A DNA stretch of 56,172 nucleotides from Nemertoderma westbladi (lineage: Eukaryota; Xenacoelomorpha; Nemertodermatida; Nemertodermatidae). Both the position numbers and the translations under genes were made by a program. The first letter of the stretch is position 1, and each line of letters opens with the position of its first letter. A model generated the notes under the pieces. It had not been told where the DNA came from. It worked only from the letters and a program-made list of their open reading frames with translations, and made no database searches. Positions 10,968-24,464 of this stretch are shown piece by piece. The stretch covers positions 1 through 56,172 of the forward strand of contig JAUCBJ010001310.1 of the NCBI GenBank assembly GCA_032718475.1, given 5' to 3'.

Positions 10968-13900
10968 ACGGCAGTGACGCTGCGGGAATCGAGGGATTGT
11001 TTAACATCAGCTACGAGTTGTTTGTTACTTTCGTGTTCTACCTGTTGTTGTTTGTTTACACGGTGTTGCTATGGTTATTTGACCGCTGATATTACGGTTA
11101 TATTCTAGTTTCTTTGGCTCCTCGTCTTAACTTGCGATGTCTACTGGGTATTTGCGTTGCAGTTTATTCGTCCTATGTCGGCAATGTGTAGTACCGGTTT
11201 TTACTCCGTTATCTTTCGAGACTGTTTTATTGTGTAGGAGTGAGAGACAGGCAGGCGTATTATTATTTGGGATGAAACTACCGTTACTCTAAGGTTTCCA
11301 AAGTGAAAGTATTTGAATTATATTTTTTATAAATTATACAATAATTTGCCACGACATTAGCGAAATAGGAGCTCTTAATGTACCGTAAAACTAATTTGAA
11401 ACTCTAGTTATTGTTTATCGGTTTCGTTGTAACAACCAGCGCAGTATTTATTATAAATTATCAGCTCTATACAATAGCAATATTCGTATAATAATTAGAG
11501 TTCGCCTTGGAACTCATATTGGTACATTTCGATTTGAATATAGTTTTTCATATTATTATTCATATTGCGTTACTTATAATTATATACGACGTTTGTTTGT
11601 TTATATTGTTTTGTTTCGAATTATATATATATAGGAATCAAGTAGTCTTAGTATTTTTAGCATTTAAGTATATTTTGTAGGAATTTGGTTTTGGCTCGCG
11701 TGTGCAGTATTTCTACAACATACAGCGTAGGAAATATTAAGTTTGCTTTTTTTAAGTTTACACTATATTTTTCAATGTGCTACTTAATCCATTGTTGCAG
11801 GAACTATATTAAATATACCTTAAGATAAGACCGACTGTATTTTAGATAGGGTTAAGTGTTTGGTGTGCTATTTTTGACTTCTTTGGTGCCAATTCGGTTG
11901 TCTTTTAAAAATTCAAATATCTCCAAACAAATGTATTTTGCATGATTTTGCGTTCACTAGCAAAAGCAAACGAATTTAAACTAACATTTAGTCATTGAAA
12001 CGTAATTAATATTTAATAATGTTTATGTATTTTTCGCGTAGGTTTGTTATCAATCTGTCTGTTGATTCTATCCCTCTCCTATTCCCAATGGAACACCGAA
12101 GCACTCTAACTATCCCTAGTTTCTCGTCCCCATTTTACCAACATTATTATTTTTCAGGTGGTTAACTTATCAGTTACATTTCCTTCCTGTCCAACTGGCT
12201 ATTGTATTTTATTACGGCAACGTTTTTCCTTATCATATCCTGGATTTTCGTTTAATTTGCATATATTTTTAACTCGGAGTAGATTGTGAATTTCCGCTCT
12301 GGTGTAGATCCCTTTTGCCGAGTGTAATTTCGTTCGCAACCCACTCGGTTTGGTAGGGAGTAAACATGTAACAGAGTGTTTGATCTAACTACACTATCTA
12401 ATCCTTTCTTAGAATTCATTTACTCTTGTACCTTATTATTGTCCTGTGTGATGTTTTATTTTGTGCAATGTGTGAATGTGAGCTAACTGTCGTATTATCA
12501 CTGGTATTTTGTTATTAGCAATGTATTTATGCAGTATTTTTAAACGAAATAAAACTTTTCCCAGCAATATTTTTACAGTATTATTTAGGTTCCTTTAATT
12601 TCTTCAGATTATTTATTTATCATTAAGTAACAGCTGACTAACAATTTACTTTAATAACAAACCTGCAACTCACAATCTTCCTGGATAGTTCCATTTATTT
12701 TTTATGATATATTTTTTTTTTTATTGCATAAATTATCACTTAACACTTCACACTTAATGCAAATATTTATTATAAAAGATACAATACCCTATGATAAACC
12801 CTAATCTGTTGGTTAATTTCTTTTTTTAGATATAAGATTCCTTAAATATTTACCACCTTAATGTTGTTAGATGGTATTATAAGTTTTGTAAAAAAAATTA
12901 TATCATTACTTAGGTATAGCGCTTAACATAAATTATATTTGTATTTTAAATCCTTTATGGAGTTAACCTTTTGTCCTTTCTTTTTCTTACAGTTAAATTA
13001 TGAGATTAATATGTAAATATTCAAAAGTTATTTTATATTTACTTTTCATATTGGTTCTGTTTCTAACCCGAACAGGTACCGTCCAATATGTTAAGTATAT
13101 TACTTTTGGTTGATGTAAAAGGAATATTCTAATATTTATTTATACGTTTTTTATTAAATTTAATTTCGATGGCTTTTACTTCTGTATATATTTCAGATTG
13201 GCTGTCATTTATTATAAACCACGATATATTGACAAAAGCATTGATTTTAGAGCCAAATCTAATATTATTATTTCTTTGCACATATTACACTTTCTAAACT
13301 TACACTTAAGGATGCGTTCATAAAGTATTTTCTCGATTTCTTAAACCCCCCCCCCCCCTCTGTCACATTAGTAAATTAGTAATACCCACAAATTATACTG
13401 TTCATCTATATTAATAACAGGTATTACAGTGTCTGAGTCAATGGCTTCTATGTCCTCCTCAATTTATCGTTTATACTCAATGTTATTAAGTTTATTGTTT
13501 ACCTTAAAGTTACCCACTCTTCTACACATGTGTTAAGTGAAAGTCAAGCTAACATTAAAGCTTATAACATTGCCGTGACCGTCACAAAAGTCGATACCCC
13601 CCCCCCCATGTGCGTAACATACGTAATGAACGCCTACAACCAATTATTACTAATATCAATAAAATTCCGACCCCATGGTAATGCAAATATATTAATTATT
13701 AAGATAAGATATTTTAATATTAATACAACGTTAGTTAAAAATAGTATAACATATTTTATTGTTTTATCGTTTCTATGTCCTGATGCGTCTCATTATTAAT
13801 TTACAGTGTACCGAATTATTGATAAAATTATCCATATTTAATGCGCCAAGTGTGATGCAATGCATGCATCAAAATTTTATATTTGGATACGAAATGTTTT

Positions 13901-14201
13901 TTTAATATTATTGATTATTTATTTTTTCGCCTTTCGTATTCGCCCAAATAAGGCAGTATAACTCGGAGTTCAGAGAACGGGTACACAATGGCAGGACGCA
14001 CTCTCTCCACACACTCATACAGTGTGTGGATCACTCACTATAACAACATCACTTAGCTGTTACAAATTGTATACCATTTATAAACATTAATTCCTCAGCT
14101 AAACGTTGTAGAAAGAAAAGGAAGATAGATAATACTCAATCTATCCTCTCCATAATATCCTATATACATCATGTACATTGCATATGCATGTACGTACAGT
14201 A
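10968..14201. other. 3' untranslated region and AT-rich spacer
   Basis: Up to about 12570 this is likely cotransporter 3' UTR. Beyond it lies AT-rich DNA with C-runs at about 13346-13360 and 13601-13608. No coding frame longer than 90 codons and no RNA gene is recognised. Confidence 0.4.
12548..12553 (+). promoter_or_regulatory. Candidate poly(A) signal for the K-Cl cotransporter
   Basis: AATAAA about 1.6 kb after the stop codon, followed by a T-rich stretch. This implies a long AT-rich 3' untranslated region. No A-tract follows, so there is no sign of a recent retrocopy tail. Confidence 0.4.
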
Positions 14202-14766
14202 CCGGGTGTTCCATAATAATTCCCCCCCCCCCTGGCAGGCCAAAACTCCCAGAGATGCACCGTAGTGTAATATATCATTCGTAAGATAATTTAATTCTGA
14301 GCTTACATGCAAAAGTTTAGGGTCCAATACAAAAGTATACAAATTTTATAGGCAATTTTTTAAACCAATCTTACTTTTCAATGTGATTTAATCACAATTT
14401 TAAAAAAAATATAATTTATCCAGCGTTAGTCATAAGATTTGCAGCCTTGTTAAAACAGTTATTACTGCCTGACTTTTGCTGTATTGCAATATATTACAGT
14501 ATTCAGTTACCGGTATTAGTGTTTCTTTGTAATTTTACTGAATTAGGCCTAACAGAAGTAATTAAAATGACAAGTTCCAGTGCAATCTTCAATGACTCTG
14601 AAGAAAAACGTATGATTGACAGGGAGGGTCGTGATTCTGTGGCATAATCAAACTGAACTCAAACCAAAACGGCCCTTTTAAGGGCCAACATTGCAAGCTC
14701 ATAATTAAATTATCTTTCGAATGGTATATTACTCTAAAGTACATGTCTGGCAGTTTTGGCTGGCCA

Positions 14767-14797
<31 letters not shown>

Positions 14798-14819
14798 TGC
14801 GAACATTATGAACACCTGG
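14202..14819. mobile_element. Short TIR element with poly-C/poly-G inside its ends, TA flanks
   Basis: The left end reads CCGGGTGTTCCATAATAATT, then a C-run and CTGGCAGGCCAAAACT. The right end in complement reads CCAGGTGTTCATAATGTTC, then a C-run and CTGGCCAGCCAAAACT. It is flanked by TA on both sides (14200-14201 and 14820-14821), as expected for a TA-targeting element (Tc1/mariner-like). The right G-run is over 25 bases. The two frames inside (14447-14647, 14721-14909) are not genes. Confidence 0.65.
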
Positions 14820-15082
14820 TACATGTGTACGTACAATGTACCTTTACATTCATTCCTACCGTTCACTATAGCAATTGTGTCATTTTATTACAGATTTTTA
14901 TACAAATGAGATTATGAAAATTTCAATCCTTAGTTTACCAATATTTCAGGCGTTGCTTAATCTCCCTCTCGCGGGAGGCTGGAGAACTGCTGAATCCCCC
15001 AAGCAAATTATATTTCAGCATTTTAATTGACTACATGTGTACCAAGTTTGGTTTAATTTTATCAAACATTGGCCGACAGACG

Positions 15083-15180
15083 GACCGACCGACCGACCGA
15101 CCGACCGACCGACCGACCGACCGACCGACCGACCGACCGACCGACCGACCGACCGACCGACCGACCGACCGACCGACCGA
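15083..15180. repeat. (GACC)n microsatellite
   Basis: About 24 perfect copies of the 4-mer, flanked by CAGACG on the left and CAGACAGACA on the right. It is read as PTDR or RSVG repeats in spurious frames on both strands. Confidence 0.97.
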
Positions 15181-18090
15181 CAGACAGACAACGGTTGAAA
15201 CAGCGGTAACCGTATGCTAAGTTCACTTACTGCGTCGCTTGCCCCACAACTGTCATAAACATTGAACAATTTTTTAAGGCCAGAAGTTGCTCTCATACCA
15301 ACTGCTTGGGCGCCCTTGGCAAGATAAATAATAATAAATAATTAAAAAATAATAAAACAAAAAACTAACCATATTTGGTGCATGAACATAGGCGGCAGCT
15401 ACTACTAGGATTGTGATTATTACGAATACAACAACTAATAATGTTATTATTTGTTAAGAACACTGATAAATAATAAATTTATAACAATAAAACGAAAGAG
15501 AGCAAAACCATACACAATATAAAATCCCGACTTATAGCAGTCCCTTCCAGATCATCTTGTGAGAACTTAATAAAAACATTTATTTTTTAACAACCATTAA
15601 ACTTTTTCAAATATACCTAACGTAAGAAACTCAATATAAACTTATAACCAAACTCATTCTCAAACCCAAACCCCAAACTGTTCATACGGTAACTGACAAT
15701 GTGTGCACCGCCTCGTCTACACCCTCCTTGGTGTGCCAACTGAAAGTTCAACGGTTTTTTTCGAAAATGTCACGTCAAAGCCAAAGGTTACAAAATACAG
15801 AGTGGTGGTGTCATGGGTTACACCATTCAAACACATTACGAAATAAGACACGCCAAATGTTACTAAACAAAAAACATCAAGTGTGAAATTTATACATCCT
15901 TTCCTGTGCCACTATTTGTTTCACTAATTGACTATTTACATAATTTAATTAAGTATAATTTAATTGTACTTTTTAACCATTAGCTCGCCATTTGCACAAC
16001 ACTTGTCTGGCATAAGTTAGGGTAATGTACTGTATTTGAAAGATGTAACCCTTGACTCGATTATTGTAACCTTCGACACTCTATTTTGTGACTCTGTGCC
16101 CACTTCGGAACTTGTGGTGATGTTGAACATTTTATCTTGTTAGCTTATTTTTGTGCTTATCCCCATACACAGGAATAAAATTGGTATTTACTGCAATTAT
16201 TTAACCTGATAATTAATAGTTTAAGATGGCCCCCCAGGTGATAGTTACTAAACAGCTGTTTGTATTTTGTAATATTTATTGTTTTCTAATTTATGATATT
16301 TGCAGTAAAATGTAGTTAGTTTTGCACTATTTTTTTCTATGTAGTGTTCACGCAAGGGTTTTATATTATTTATGTCGACCGACATTCTTCAGTTTCTTTG
16401 TATATATTTATCATTCTCTTGGGAATTTGTTCCGGTCAATTTATTCATTGCGCTACATATTTAATATGATAAAGTTTAACTAACCGTATCATCAAATGGA
16501 GTATCATTTTCTTTTCATGTCAAACATTTTTTTAAGATTTCATGATATCAGCGTGCATTTTAATATTTTAATATATTTATTTTATTCAACATCAATAAAT
16601 ACCGCTTTTTCTGTACCCTAACGCCAACAGTGTGATATAAAAAAATTTTATTTTCTAGTCCAAGCTATAACCGATCGATTTATTTGAATTTTTGAAATCG
16701 CACTGCTATCGCCAATGTTGATACTGTGTTTACTGCCGACTGCAGGAGTGCTATAATCAATTTTAGAGTTTATATAATATCATATCGTATTTCAACATAT
16801 TTACTGCGTAGTGCTTACATAGCTAACATTGTGTTTGTGTTCGGTCTATATTGCATGCTTAATTTGTAGTTTGTAACGCAATTTTGTAACATGATTTTGT
16901 CGTGCACAACATTTGGTTGAGTTTCGTGTGTATAAAAATAAAAAATGTTTGCTCATTGAGATATTTATTTCTGGAAATTATTCAACCATGTTCTTTGATT
17001 TGTAACTTTCTTTCATCTTGTTCCATATATTGCATTAACTCTTCACTGACAATCCGTGAGATTCCAGTACAAGGCCTTCATTCACCTCTGGGCCATTCCT
17101 TCTGCCCATCCGATCGCCAGGATAGCTGATTGAATTAACAGGCGGAATATGCAGTTTCAGGATGGGGCTTCGCGTAAATCCTATGCAGTTTGCACGTTGC
17201 TGCATGCGCACCGCCCAAGGCCACAGTTGGGATCGGTTTTGGGTAATACACTTACACGACGAATAGTCTTGCCAAGCTCCCTGAGATAGCGAATATTTTA
17301 GGTAATGAACTGAGATCGAACGGGCACACATATCTCTCCTTCGCCAATGCGGTCTCATTGTTTGCGATCCGACATTAATTTAGCCGATTGATAAATCTCG
17401 GAGATATGACTGACCACGATACAATATCGATAATTCATTTCGCCTACTGATGTACAAAAACCTTATAAGGAACGGAGCACAATAATTTTACTTTGATTTT
17501 TTTATCAGATTTCCTTGCGAGATTTCGTACTATGTCAGTCGACTAATCCGCTTACCATATCTGCCGCAAGCCAAAGACACGACAGAATTCAATTATTAAA
17601 TAATAACTTCCTCATTTCAAAATGATTATTTATTTTGTTATCCATTAGGCTACATGTAGATACTGTGTATAATATTCCATTAAATTCGCCTTGTCTTCCA
17701 TCGTACTCCTTATGGCACACGGCGTCCCATTCATTAAATATTTAATGCCGCAGCTATGCTAGGATTATATTTCTTTTATTGGTTTGTTGGGCTTGGCATG
17801 GCAATGCTAATAAAATAAAGGCGAACTACTCTATATTAAATCCTTGCGGGTAATTTAAATTTCTTCGATTTAAATGTCAGGCCTGTCATTGTTCGTGACA
17901 TATGGAAATCGGCTGCTAAATTATGTGCTGCATATCTTGGAAAAGCACATCTTGCTTCACAATGAATCGACACTTACTTTAAGATGCTTTCAAACTCCGA
18001 ATAGTATGTACATTTGTACAACGGACATTGACCATTTGGCATTAAATTACAATATTCAATTTCCGGCCGAAATCCACATGTTAATGCGTT
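15181..18090. other. AT-rich spacer, no gene recognised
   Basis: No convincing coding region. A slightly GC-richer patch at about 17040-17360 carries a 107-codon minus-strand frame with no recognisable domain. Everything else is AT-rich sequence with scattered short frames. Confidence 0.4.
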
Positions 18091-18102
18091 AATTTATGGA
18101 TA
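18091..18102. repeat. Target site duplication (3' side) of the RTE-like LINE
   Basis: AATTTATGGATA, identical to 21637-21648. Confidence 0.85.
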
Positions 18103-18116
18103 CTACTGTACTACTA

Positions 18117-18958
18117 CTAGGTCGAGCGAACTCGGACAGTGGAAATGAGATCCTTCCAGGCTTCCCGATTCTCCATAGTTGTCGCAATTTCGTTTCTCCC
18201 AAGTTCAGTATCCCTTTCAAGTTGATCTATATATGTTATGGCAGGTCGTCCACGACTACGCTTTCCATGAGTTGGTTGCCAGAGAAGTAGATCTGGTATT
18301 TACTTCGCCAGCAGTGCCCACTGAATCTTAATCTGCGTTCACGGAGGGTGGTTGATACAGGTGGTATTGTACCATAAAGCTCGGCGTTTATCATGTGTTG
18401 TCTCCAGCTGATGTTTAGGGCTGCCCTTAGTAGTCTTGTGTAGCAACCATAAATTCGTTGTTTAAGTGATTTAGTCAGTGTCCAGGTCTCACCCCCGTAT
18501 AAAAATACACTTTCCACTGTGGCTCGAAAGAACTTAGTCTTCAGGTGCCTGGAAAGATCTGATTTCCAGATGGTATCCATTTTGGATAGAGCTACCCAAG
18601 CCTTTGCTTTCCTAACTTCTATGTCCTTTTTGCTACTCTCTATCCATGATCCAAGGTACTGGAAGTCATCGACCTTCCTTAGTTGATTATTATCAATGGT
18701 TGTCAAGTTTCCATCTGCATTAAAGGTCATGAATTCGGTCTTGGTAGCATTTATATGCAATCCAACCTCCTTAGCATCCCTCTCCACTTTATTTAGTAGA
18801 AGCTGTGCATCTGCTAGCGTATTAGAGAGCAGGGCGATGTCATCCGCAAAGTCGGTGTCTGTGACTGTAGTTGCCGGATATCTACTACTTCTGCGTTCTT
18901 GAAGTGTGAATCCCAGATCTTCACCCTTTGTGGCCGTCCTCCTTGCGTAATCCAGCAC
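18117..18958 (-). pseudogene. LINE reverse transcriptase, FADD palm motif to C-terminus (broken)
   Basis: Carries the catalytic FADD motif (TDFADDIALLSN), then the thumb region and a WTLTKSLKQRI-type C-terminal domain. Near 18290 a further frameshift moves the reading to another frame, in which the sequence continues through HGKRSRGRPA to a TAG at 18117-18119, only 15 bases from the target duplication. Confidence 0.8.
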
Positions 18959-18978
18959 AATTACAAATAGTAATGGTG

Positions 18979-20262
18979 CTAATGTGTCACCTTGCAGTAC
19001 GCCAGCCAGGATTGAGAAAAACTCAGTTCACCATCTGGTGAGAGTACCTGCGCTTCTGTGTCACAATATAACAATCCAATGCCGGCAACAATTACTTCTG
19101 GTATTCCATAAGCTCTTAGGATTTCAAGCATTTTACCTCTATGGATGGAGTCGAATGCCTTCTTGAAGTCCACAAAAGTCATGACTGCGGGGAGATTCTT
19201 TGACTTAATTCCTTCAATCAGTCTCCGTAGTGCAAGTATCTGAGCTATTGTTGATCTACTTGGTCGAAATCCGTTTTGGCTCTTACGCAGTAGTTTCTCT
19301 ATGTGAGGCCTAATCCTATATAGAATCATTTTATTGTATATTTTGGCAACTACCACAAGCAGACAGATCCCACGATAGTTTGTTGGTATGACGAGGTCTC
19401 CTTTCTTGGGGAGAGGCTTTAGTTGACCTTTAGTCCAAATTGGTGGTGGCTTTTCCCCTTTTAACATCCGGTTGCAAACATTCAATAATGGTCTATTTAG
19501 CACTCCGGTTTTCCATACCTCCGCTGGGATTTCATCTAATCCACTCGCTTTATTATTGGACATGCTTTTAATGCTTCTTTGGAGTTCGGCAGGTGTGAAG
19601 TCCCCTGTTTCTATAGGTAGTGTCTTGTCATATATTTTCCTTGTAGGGCTGACCTCGATGTTTGGTGACTGCCCAAGCAAGTTGCTGAAGTGATTTTTCC
19701 ACTTCCCAGCACGTTCTTCAGGACTATCGGCTTTGAGGCGCCCCTTTGCACAACTTTTCCGACCAGATACCACCTCATTTACAGTTTGCCAGGTAAGTCT
19801 TGATTGTTGTTGTATGTGAGCAGTTGTAATTGCTTCAGTTTTATCCTGTATGTACTTTTCCTGGCTGATGTTGTAGGCCAATTTAAGATCGTCCTTAGCT
19901 TTCTCAACCTTGTTAATGTTTTCGGTTGTTGGTTGTTCGGTTTTAACTTTGTAGGCTATCTTAAGATCTTCTCTCTTACAAGTAACCTCAGAGTTTTGCC
20001 ATGGCACATACTGTTTTCGTTTTGGTTTCTGGAGGATATGCCTCTTAGCTGATTCCTTGTGGGCTGTTATTATATTCTGGTATATTGGATCGGTGGATTG
20101 GTCTTCATCCATTGACTGAAGTGCTTCAAAGCGGTTTTGAACTTCTACTGTATAAGAATCCTTTACAGCATTGTCAGTTCTGAGTTTCTCCCAGTCATAG
20201 TTGATTTGCTTGCTTGTCCTGGGTTTGCTGGCTCTCAAACTGAGTCTGATCTCTGCAGTCAC
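18979..20262 (-). pseudogene. LINE reverse transcriptase, N-terminal and palm part (broken)
   Basis: Continues the endonuclease in a shifted frame; there is no ATG at its beginning. It contains the linker, then RT motifs: NKASGLDEIPAEV, LKPLPKKGD, NYRGICLL, QNGFRPSRST and FVDFKKAFDSI with the first catalytic Asp. It ends prematurely after SFSQSW, where a frameshift (about 18990-19015) separates it from the QGDTLAPLL block readable in the next frame. Confidence 0.85.
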
Positions 20263-20264
20263 AA

Positions 20265-21140
20265 TTAACCAATTAGGTTGAACGAGCTGTATGCCTCGCA
20301 GTTGATCATGCTATTTCTCCACTTTTTGTTTATAAGGATGTAATCCAGTTGTGCTTTGGTTCCATTAGGGTATTGAAAGGTCCATAGCTTCCCCTTACTC
20401 TTTTCGAATGTGTTGTTTGTTGGTATCAATTCACATTCTTCCATTAGGTCTAAAAGTAAGTACCCATTTCTGTTAGAACTGGTGTTATATGTGAAACCCT
20501 TGATGTCTTCTGGGCCAATTTGCGCATTCAGGTCACCAGCAATGACTTTAACATTGTGTTTCGGGATGTCCTTAATAAGTCCAGTCAGTTCTTCATAAAA
20601 CTTGACTGCTTGTTCTGGCTCTGATGCATTGGTTGGACTGTAGCAACATATAACTGTCGTCTTGGGATTCCCATCAAATGTTGCGATCATAACCCTGGAA
20701 TTTATAGATTCGATGTTGTTTAGGGTCTTAAGTGCAAATGGGCTTAGCAGAATTCCTACTCCACCAATTGATGCATTGGCCGAGTTTCTTACTGCTGAGC
20801 TTGTTACTAATGTCCATCCATTTCCAATGTCATTGTACTTCATGGCAGTGTCTTCATGACAAATCCGATGTTCTTGGATGCAGATGATGTCGATGTTATA
20901 TTCCATTGCCAGAGCGACCATGTCACCCTGTTTGCTCTGTGCTTTCAGCGTGCGTGCGTTCATTGTAGCAATTTTTAGTGTCTTTTTACATTTCAACAGG
21001 TTGGTTCTTCTTTCTTCTCTGTCTTCTGTTCCAGTAGCCAATTTATCGACCCCAGCCTGGTGTACCACTGAGGGACGCGGTCCTTGTTGACCCGGGCGAC
21101 GACCGAGCCGGTATTTCTCCTGGAGGGTTCTCATACTCAT
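20265..21140 (-). pseudogene. LINE endonuclease domain (broken)
   Basis: Exonuclease-endonuclease-phosphatase fold that would nick target DNA. Visible motifs: TMNARTL near the start of the fold, IICIQEHR with the catalytic Glu, GGVGILLS, and GDLNAQIG. The frame runs into a stop at 20265-20267, exactly where the terminal Ser-Asp-His motif should follow. The downstream sequence continues in another frame, so a short deletion has removed the catalytic SDH region and shifted the frame. This part cannot encode an active endonuclease. Confidence 0.85.
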
Positions 21141-21636
21141 ATCTTTCAGTTGCGGGAGTAAACCGCTTGTGGTCGCAACTCCTACAAGCGTCTTCGCAGT
21201 AGGTCGCCGTTGGTTGATTACCTTCCGCCGACCTTGTCAGCATGTCTAGCCGTTGGTTGATTACCTTCCGCCTATCCATGGCCTACATCCCTGCTGCCGA
21301 CTGTAGGGGTCCATTTGTTACACCCTGAACCAAGTGTGCCTCCTGGGTTAGGTTACCTAACACTGGTAGAGGAGCATCCAGTATAGACAGGGCGGGGCTT
21401 GTATCATCTCTAATGCAGATGTGTATCAAGCCTTTGCCTTGAATGGTGCCCTAGGTGCTATAGCCCTCAATGACATATTTAGTTGACGGGGCTGAACCAA
21501 CCCACTCTTGATCAACTAAATAATGAATAGGCTATGCTTATCGGGGCTGCCCTACTGGGCTGACAGCTACAGGTAGTACCACATTACTGCCATAGTGGTA
21601 GCAGGATCTGGGGACCTGACCTGACCAAAAAAAAAA

Positions 21637-21648
21637 AATTTATGGATA
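21637..21648. repeat. Target site duplication (5' side) of the RTE-like LINE
   Basis: AATTTATGGATA, identical to 18091-18102. It follows an A-run, which makes the exact start of the duplication uncertain by a few bases. Confidence 0.85.
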
Positions 21649-23554
21649 ATAAATATAAATGTATATACCACATGTGGCGACGCGTCTCTGCTCTGAGTGA
21701 ACAGTCATAAAAGCGGTTTTAAAGGAACCAAAACAATAAGCGAGAGTTAGGAAGGAATATTACAATGTAATATAATTATAGTTTCTGGCGAGCTCGTATG
21801 ATTGTACTGTAGCTATTTACTGGTGCTATACACTTTTTGAAGCCCCAGGCTTGCATTTATTGTTGAGGACAAAAATAAAACTTGTTATATAAAGTTGCGT
21901 CGACGCCTTAATTTTTGTGAAAGTAATTCAATTTTCAATTGAAGTCAATTGAATGTGAAGTTGACAGTTTGTAAGCGAATCAACAAGAGAGAGGCTGTAA
22001 CGGCAGTAATTGTGAAGCTAACGCTAGTATTAAGCTGCTAGTATTTACTAAAACCTGGGAGGGCTTTACCGTGTACTGTGTTCTGTACAGAAGTCGTCTT
22101 TCACTCAGGGGGGAATTGTTCTTCTGATAATCCAAGACCTGATGTTTTACCTCGGGATTTGCTGCCTGAAGAATGGGGATTATTGATGTCATAAAATTGC
22201 GATTTCTTCGACGGTACGAGTTACAGACATATTAATTAAATGTGTTTAAAGATTCAACCGGAATATTGGACGTTTTAAATGATGCTGTTATAAACTATAA
22301 AACAGTCAGTTCGAGTTATGTCATTTGCAACTGCAAGGTACTGACTATAGCCCTATAATTGACGTCTCACAGTCACAGTTAGTTTCATTTCGGCGCTCTT
22401 GCATGTCAAAATTAATAATCTGATTTGTCAATCTATCGCATCACAGAGGCACTTAATGTGAATGGAAGTATATAAATGGCCTCGAAGCTATTGTAGTGCT
22501 TATTAATAATTGTCTGTAAGAGAGAGTCGGCCAGCTGAATGCACTAAGCCTTATGGAGCTGGGTAGGATCTACTGTTGTTGTTTTTGGTTAACTGTCCTT
22601 TCATCTTACATATTACTTGATTTCTTGGTTTCCCCAATTAGTGTAATTATAAAAGTATAGGGGCCTACATTTACTAAAAAATAATCCCAGTTACTATAAT
22701 ATGCCTAGTATGATGTACCGCGTACCAAAACCTCATTGAATAAAGCACAATACATTAGCAAGCTCTAATGAACTATCTGCAGGTCAATGACCTTGTTACC
22801 GACGCACTTTCAAAATAATTGGAATTCATTTTCTCTGTTATCCATTGGGATGAGGAGGCACCGAAGGCCTCCGAGGTAACTCAATTCGTCCACTCATTGA
22901 GTCGCCAACTACCCATAATTAAACAACCGCTCTGGGTGGGAGTGCGTTGTACCTACATTCACTTTACAGCCAATATCAACCTGGAAGCCTACATGAGAAG
23001 TTTAGGGTAGGGATTACTAGTGGGTGCAGGTGTCAGAATTAAACAACTAATCATATCAATACTGTATACAGGATGGGTTACCGGTGTCATGTTGCTGAAC
23101 CCCCAATCCCCGGGCTGGTACCATATTTTAGAACACCCCTTATGAAACGTACGGTAGGCATGTTAGATAAGGAGTCGGTTGTATAGGCAGGTTAGCTAAG
23201 GAGTAGGTTGTATAGGCAGGTTAGGGTCACAGAAACAATGAACGAAAGTTAACACGTGTTACAAGATTATGTAAGTTACTGTAGTAACGACATTTCTAAA
23301 AAGGAGAAAGCAAAAACGAACAATAAACTTTTTGCTTTTCATATTTGCAGAAAACTGAAAAGCAAAAACTCATGATTCATTGTAAAAAGAAGAAAGTTGC
23401 CTAAAATCACCACCTTAGAAATGGGATGACTTATTTAATAATTTAGACCTCAAGCGGGAGTCTGTTGAACTGATTGTCTGTCAAGGCCTGTTATACTGTA
23501 TATCTCAACTTTTGGTCCTATTGATGCCAAAAAATTTGAAATCGACAACTTTAA
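21649..23554. other. AT-rich spacer with a short tandem repeat
   Basis: No gene recognised. At 21717-21740 a block ending in AACCAAAACAATAA matches modules in other repeats. The frame at 22819-23010 has no recognised domain. Confidence 0.4.
23156..23226. repeat. 29-bp tandem repeat, about 2.5 copies
   Basis: Unit begins TAGGCAGGTTAGCTAAGGAG and repeats with few changes. Confidence 0.7.
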
Positions 23555-24464
23555 GGCCGGAGTACCCCACCCCCCCCCCCCCCCCCCCGGTCAAAATTTC
23601 AAATGTATGTTTCTTCTATAGCAGTTATTTACCCTATAGCAGAATTTAATTCAAATCTGAAAACCGCTTAGTGAAACCTCTTTTAGTTCTCGAGTTATCG
23701 CTTTTTTTCTGTATGATGGTCAGTCAGTCAAATTGTAACGCAGACAGACAACCGACATACAGACTAGATTCCACCAAACCTTAAAACTGACATCAGAAAT
23801 GAAATCAGCGACCCCGAAAAATCCCATTATGAAAGTTTTAGCTCAGTGATGAGCTCGTTTCGTGCCAGAAATGATTAACCAACCAGACCACAGACAGCCA
23901 CTTTTGGTGGGAAGGTTTAAACTTTGAAGGCAATTATCTCGTCGAATGACATTTTTCTTTTTTTTTCAAAATACTACTCCTCCGCCATTTTTTAACCAAT
24001 ATTCTTTATTTTTGGCTCATTCGAAAGGGTTTCGGCAGTTCTTTAAAAGTTATCGGATGAAATTTTTATATTTCTGATTTCTACCGCCAATTTTTCAGAT
24101 TAAAGCCAAAAATTTGTTAAAATTTTGCCAAATATTAATAAATATTAATTAATTTTCATAAAAATGCTAAACAAACAATTTTAACTGATAACTTTTGTGG
24201 AGCTCACCTCCCTAATTCGAAAAAAATTGGGTTTCAGACAATTTCACCTAAAATTGAATGACTAGTAGCATTTTAACCGTAAATCTTGTTTCATTCAATG
24301 GCCGCTAGAGGGCGACTGAAAATTTCAACATTTTTCGAAAAAACAATTGTTTAGCCATATTTTAATAGCTACAAATACTGTATAAAATCAAAATATTTTT
24401 TTTCAGTAGAAATTATAGAATGAAAAAAAAGTGTTCAGGGGGGGGGGGGGGGGGTACTCCGGCC
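23555..24464. mobile_element. TTAA-flanked TIR element with poly-C/poly-G ends
   Basis: Both ends read GGCCGGAGTACCCC into the element and then a C-run (23566-23588 on the left; complement G-run 24438-24454 on the right). TTAA lies immediately outside at 23551-23554 and 24465-24468, the target used by piggyBac- and Kolobok-type transposases. The 910-bp interior has no coding frame, so it is non-autonomous. Confidence 0.8.

Larger units (their letters stand above)
18103..21636 (-). mobile_element. RTE-like non-LTR retrotransposon, near full length, with target duplication
   Basis: A 3.5-kb LINE on the minus strand flanked by a perfect 12-bp direct repeat AATTTATGGATA (18091-18102 and 21637-21648). 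It encodes an apurinic-type endonuclease followed by a reverse transcriptase in one original frame, now broken. The 3' end (left side) finishes in TAG/GTA triplet repeats directly after the stop. The 5' leader (21290-21636) has no coding potential. The 5' junction carries a run of A on the plus strand (21627-21638), unusual for this end. RTE-group placement rests on architecture and motif style and is tentative. Confidence 0.85.
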
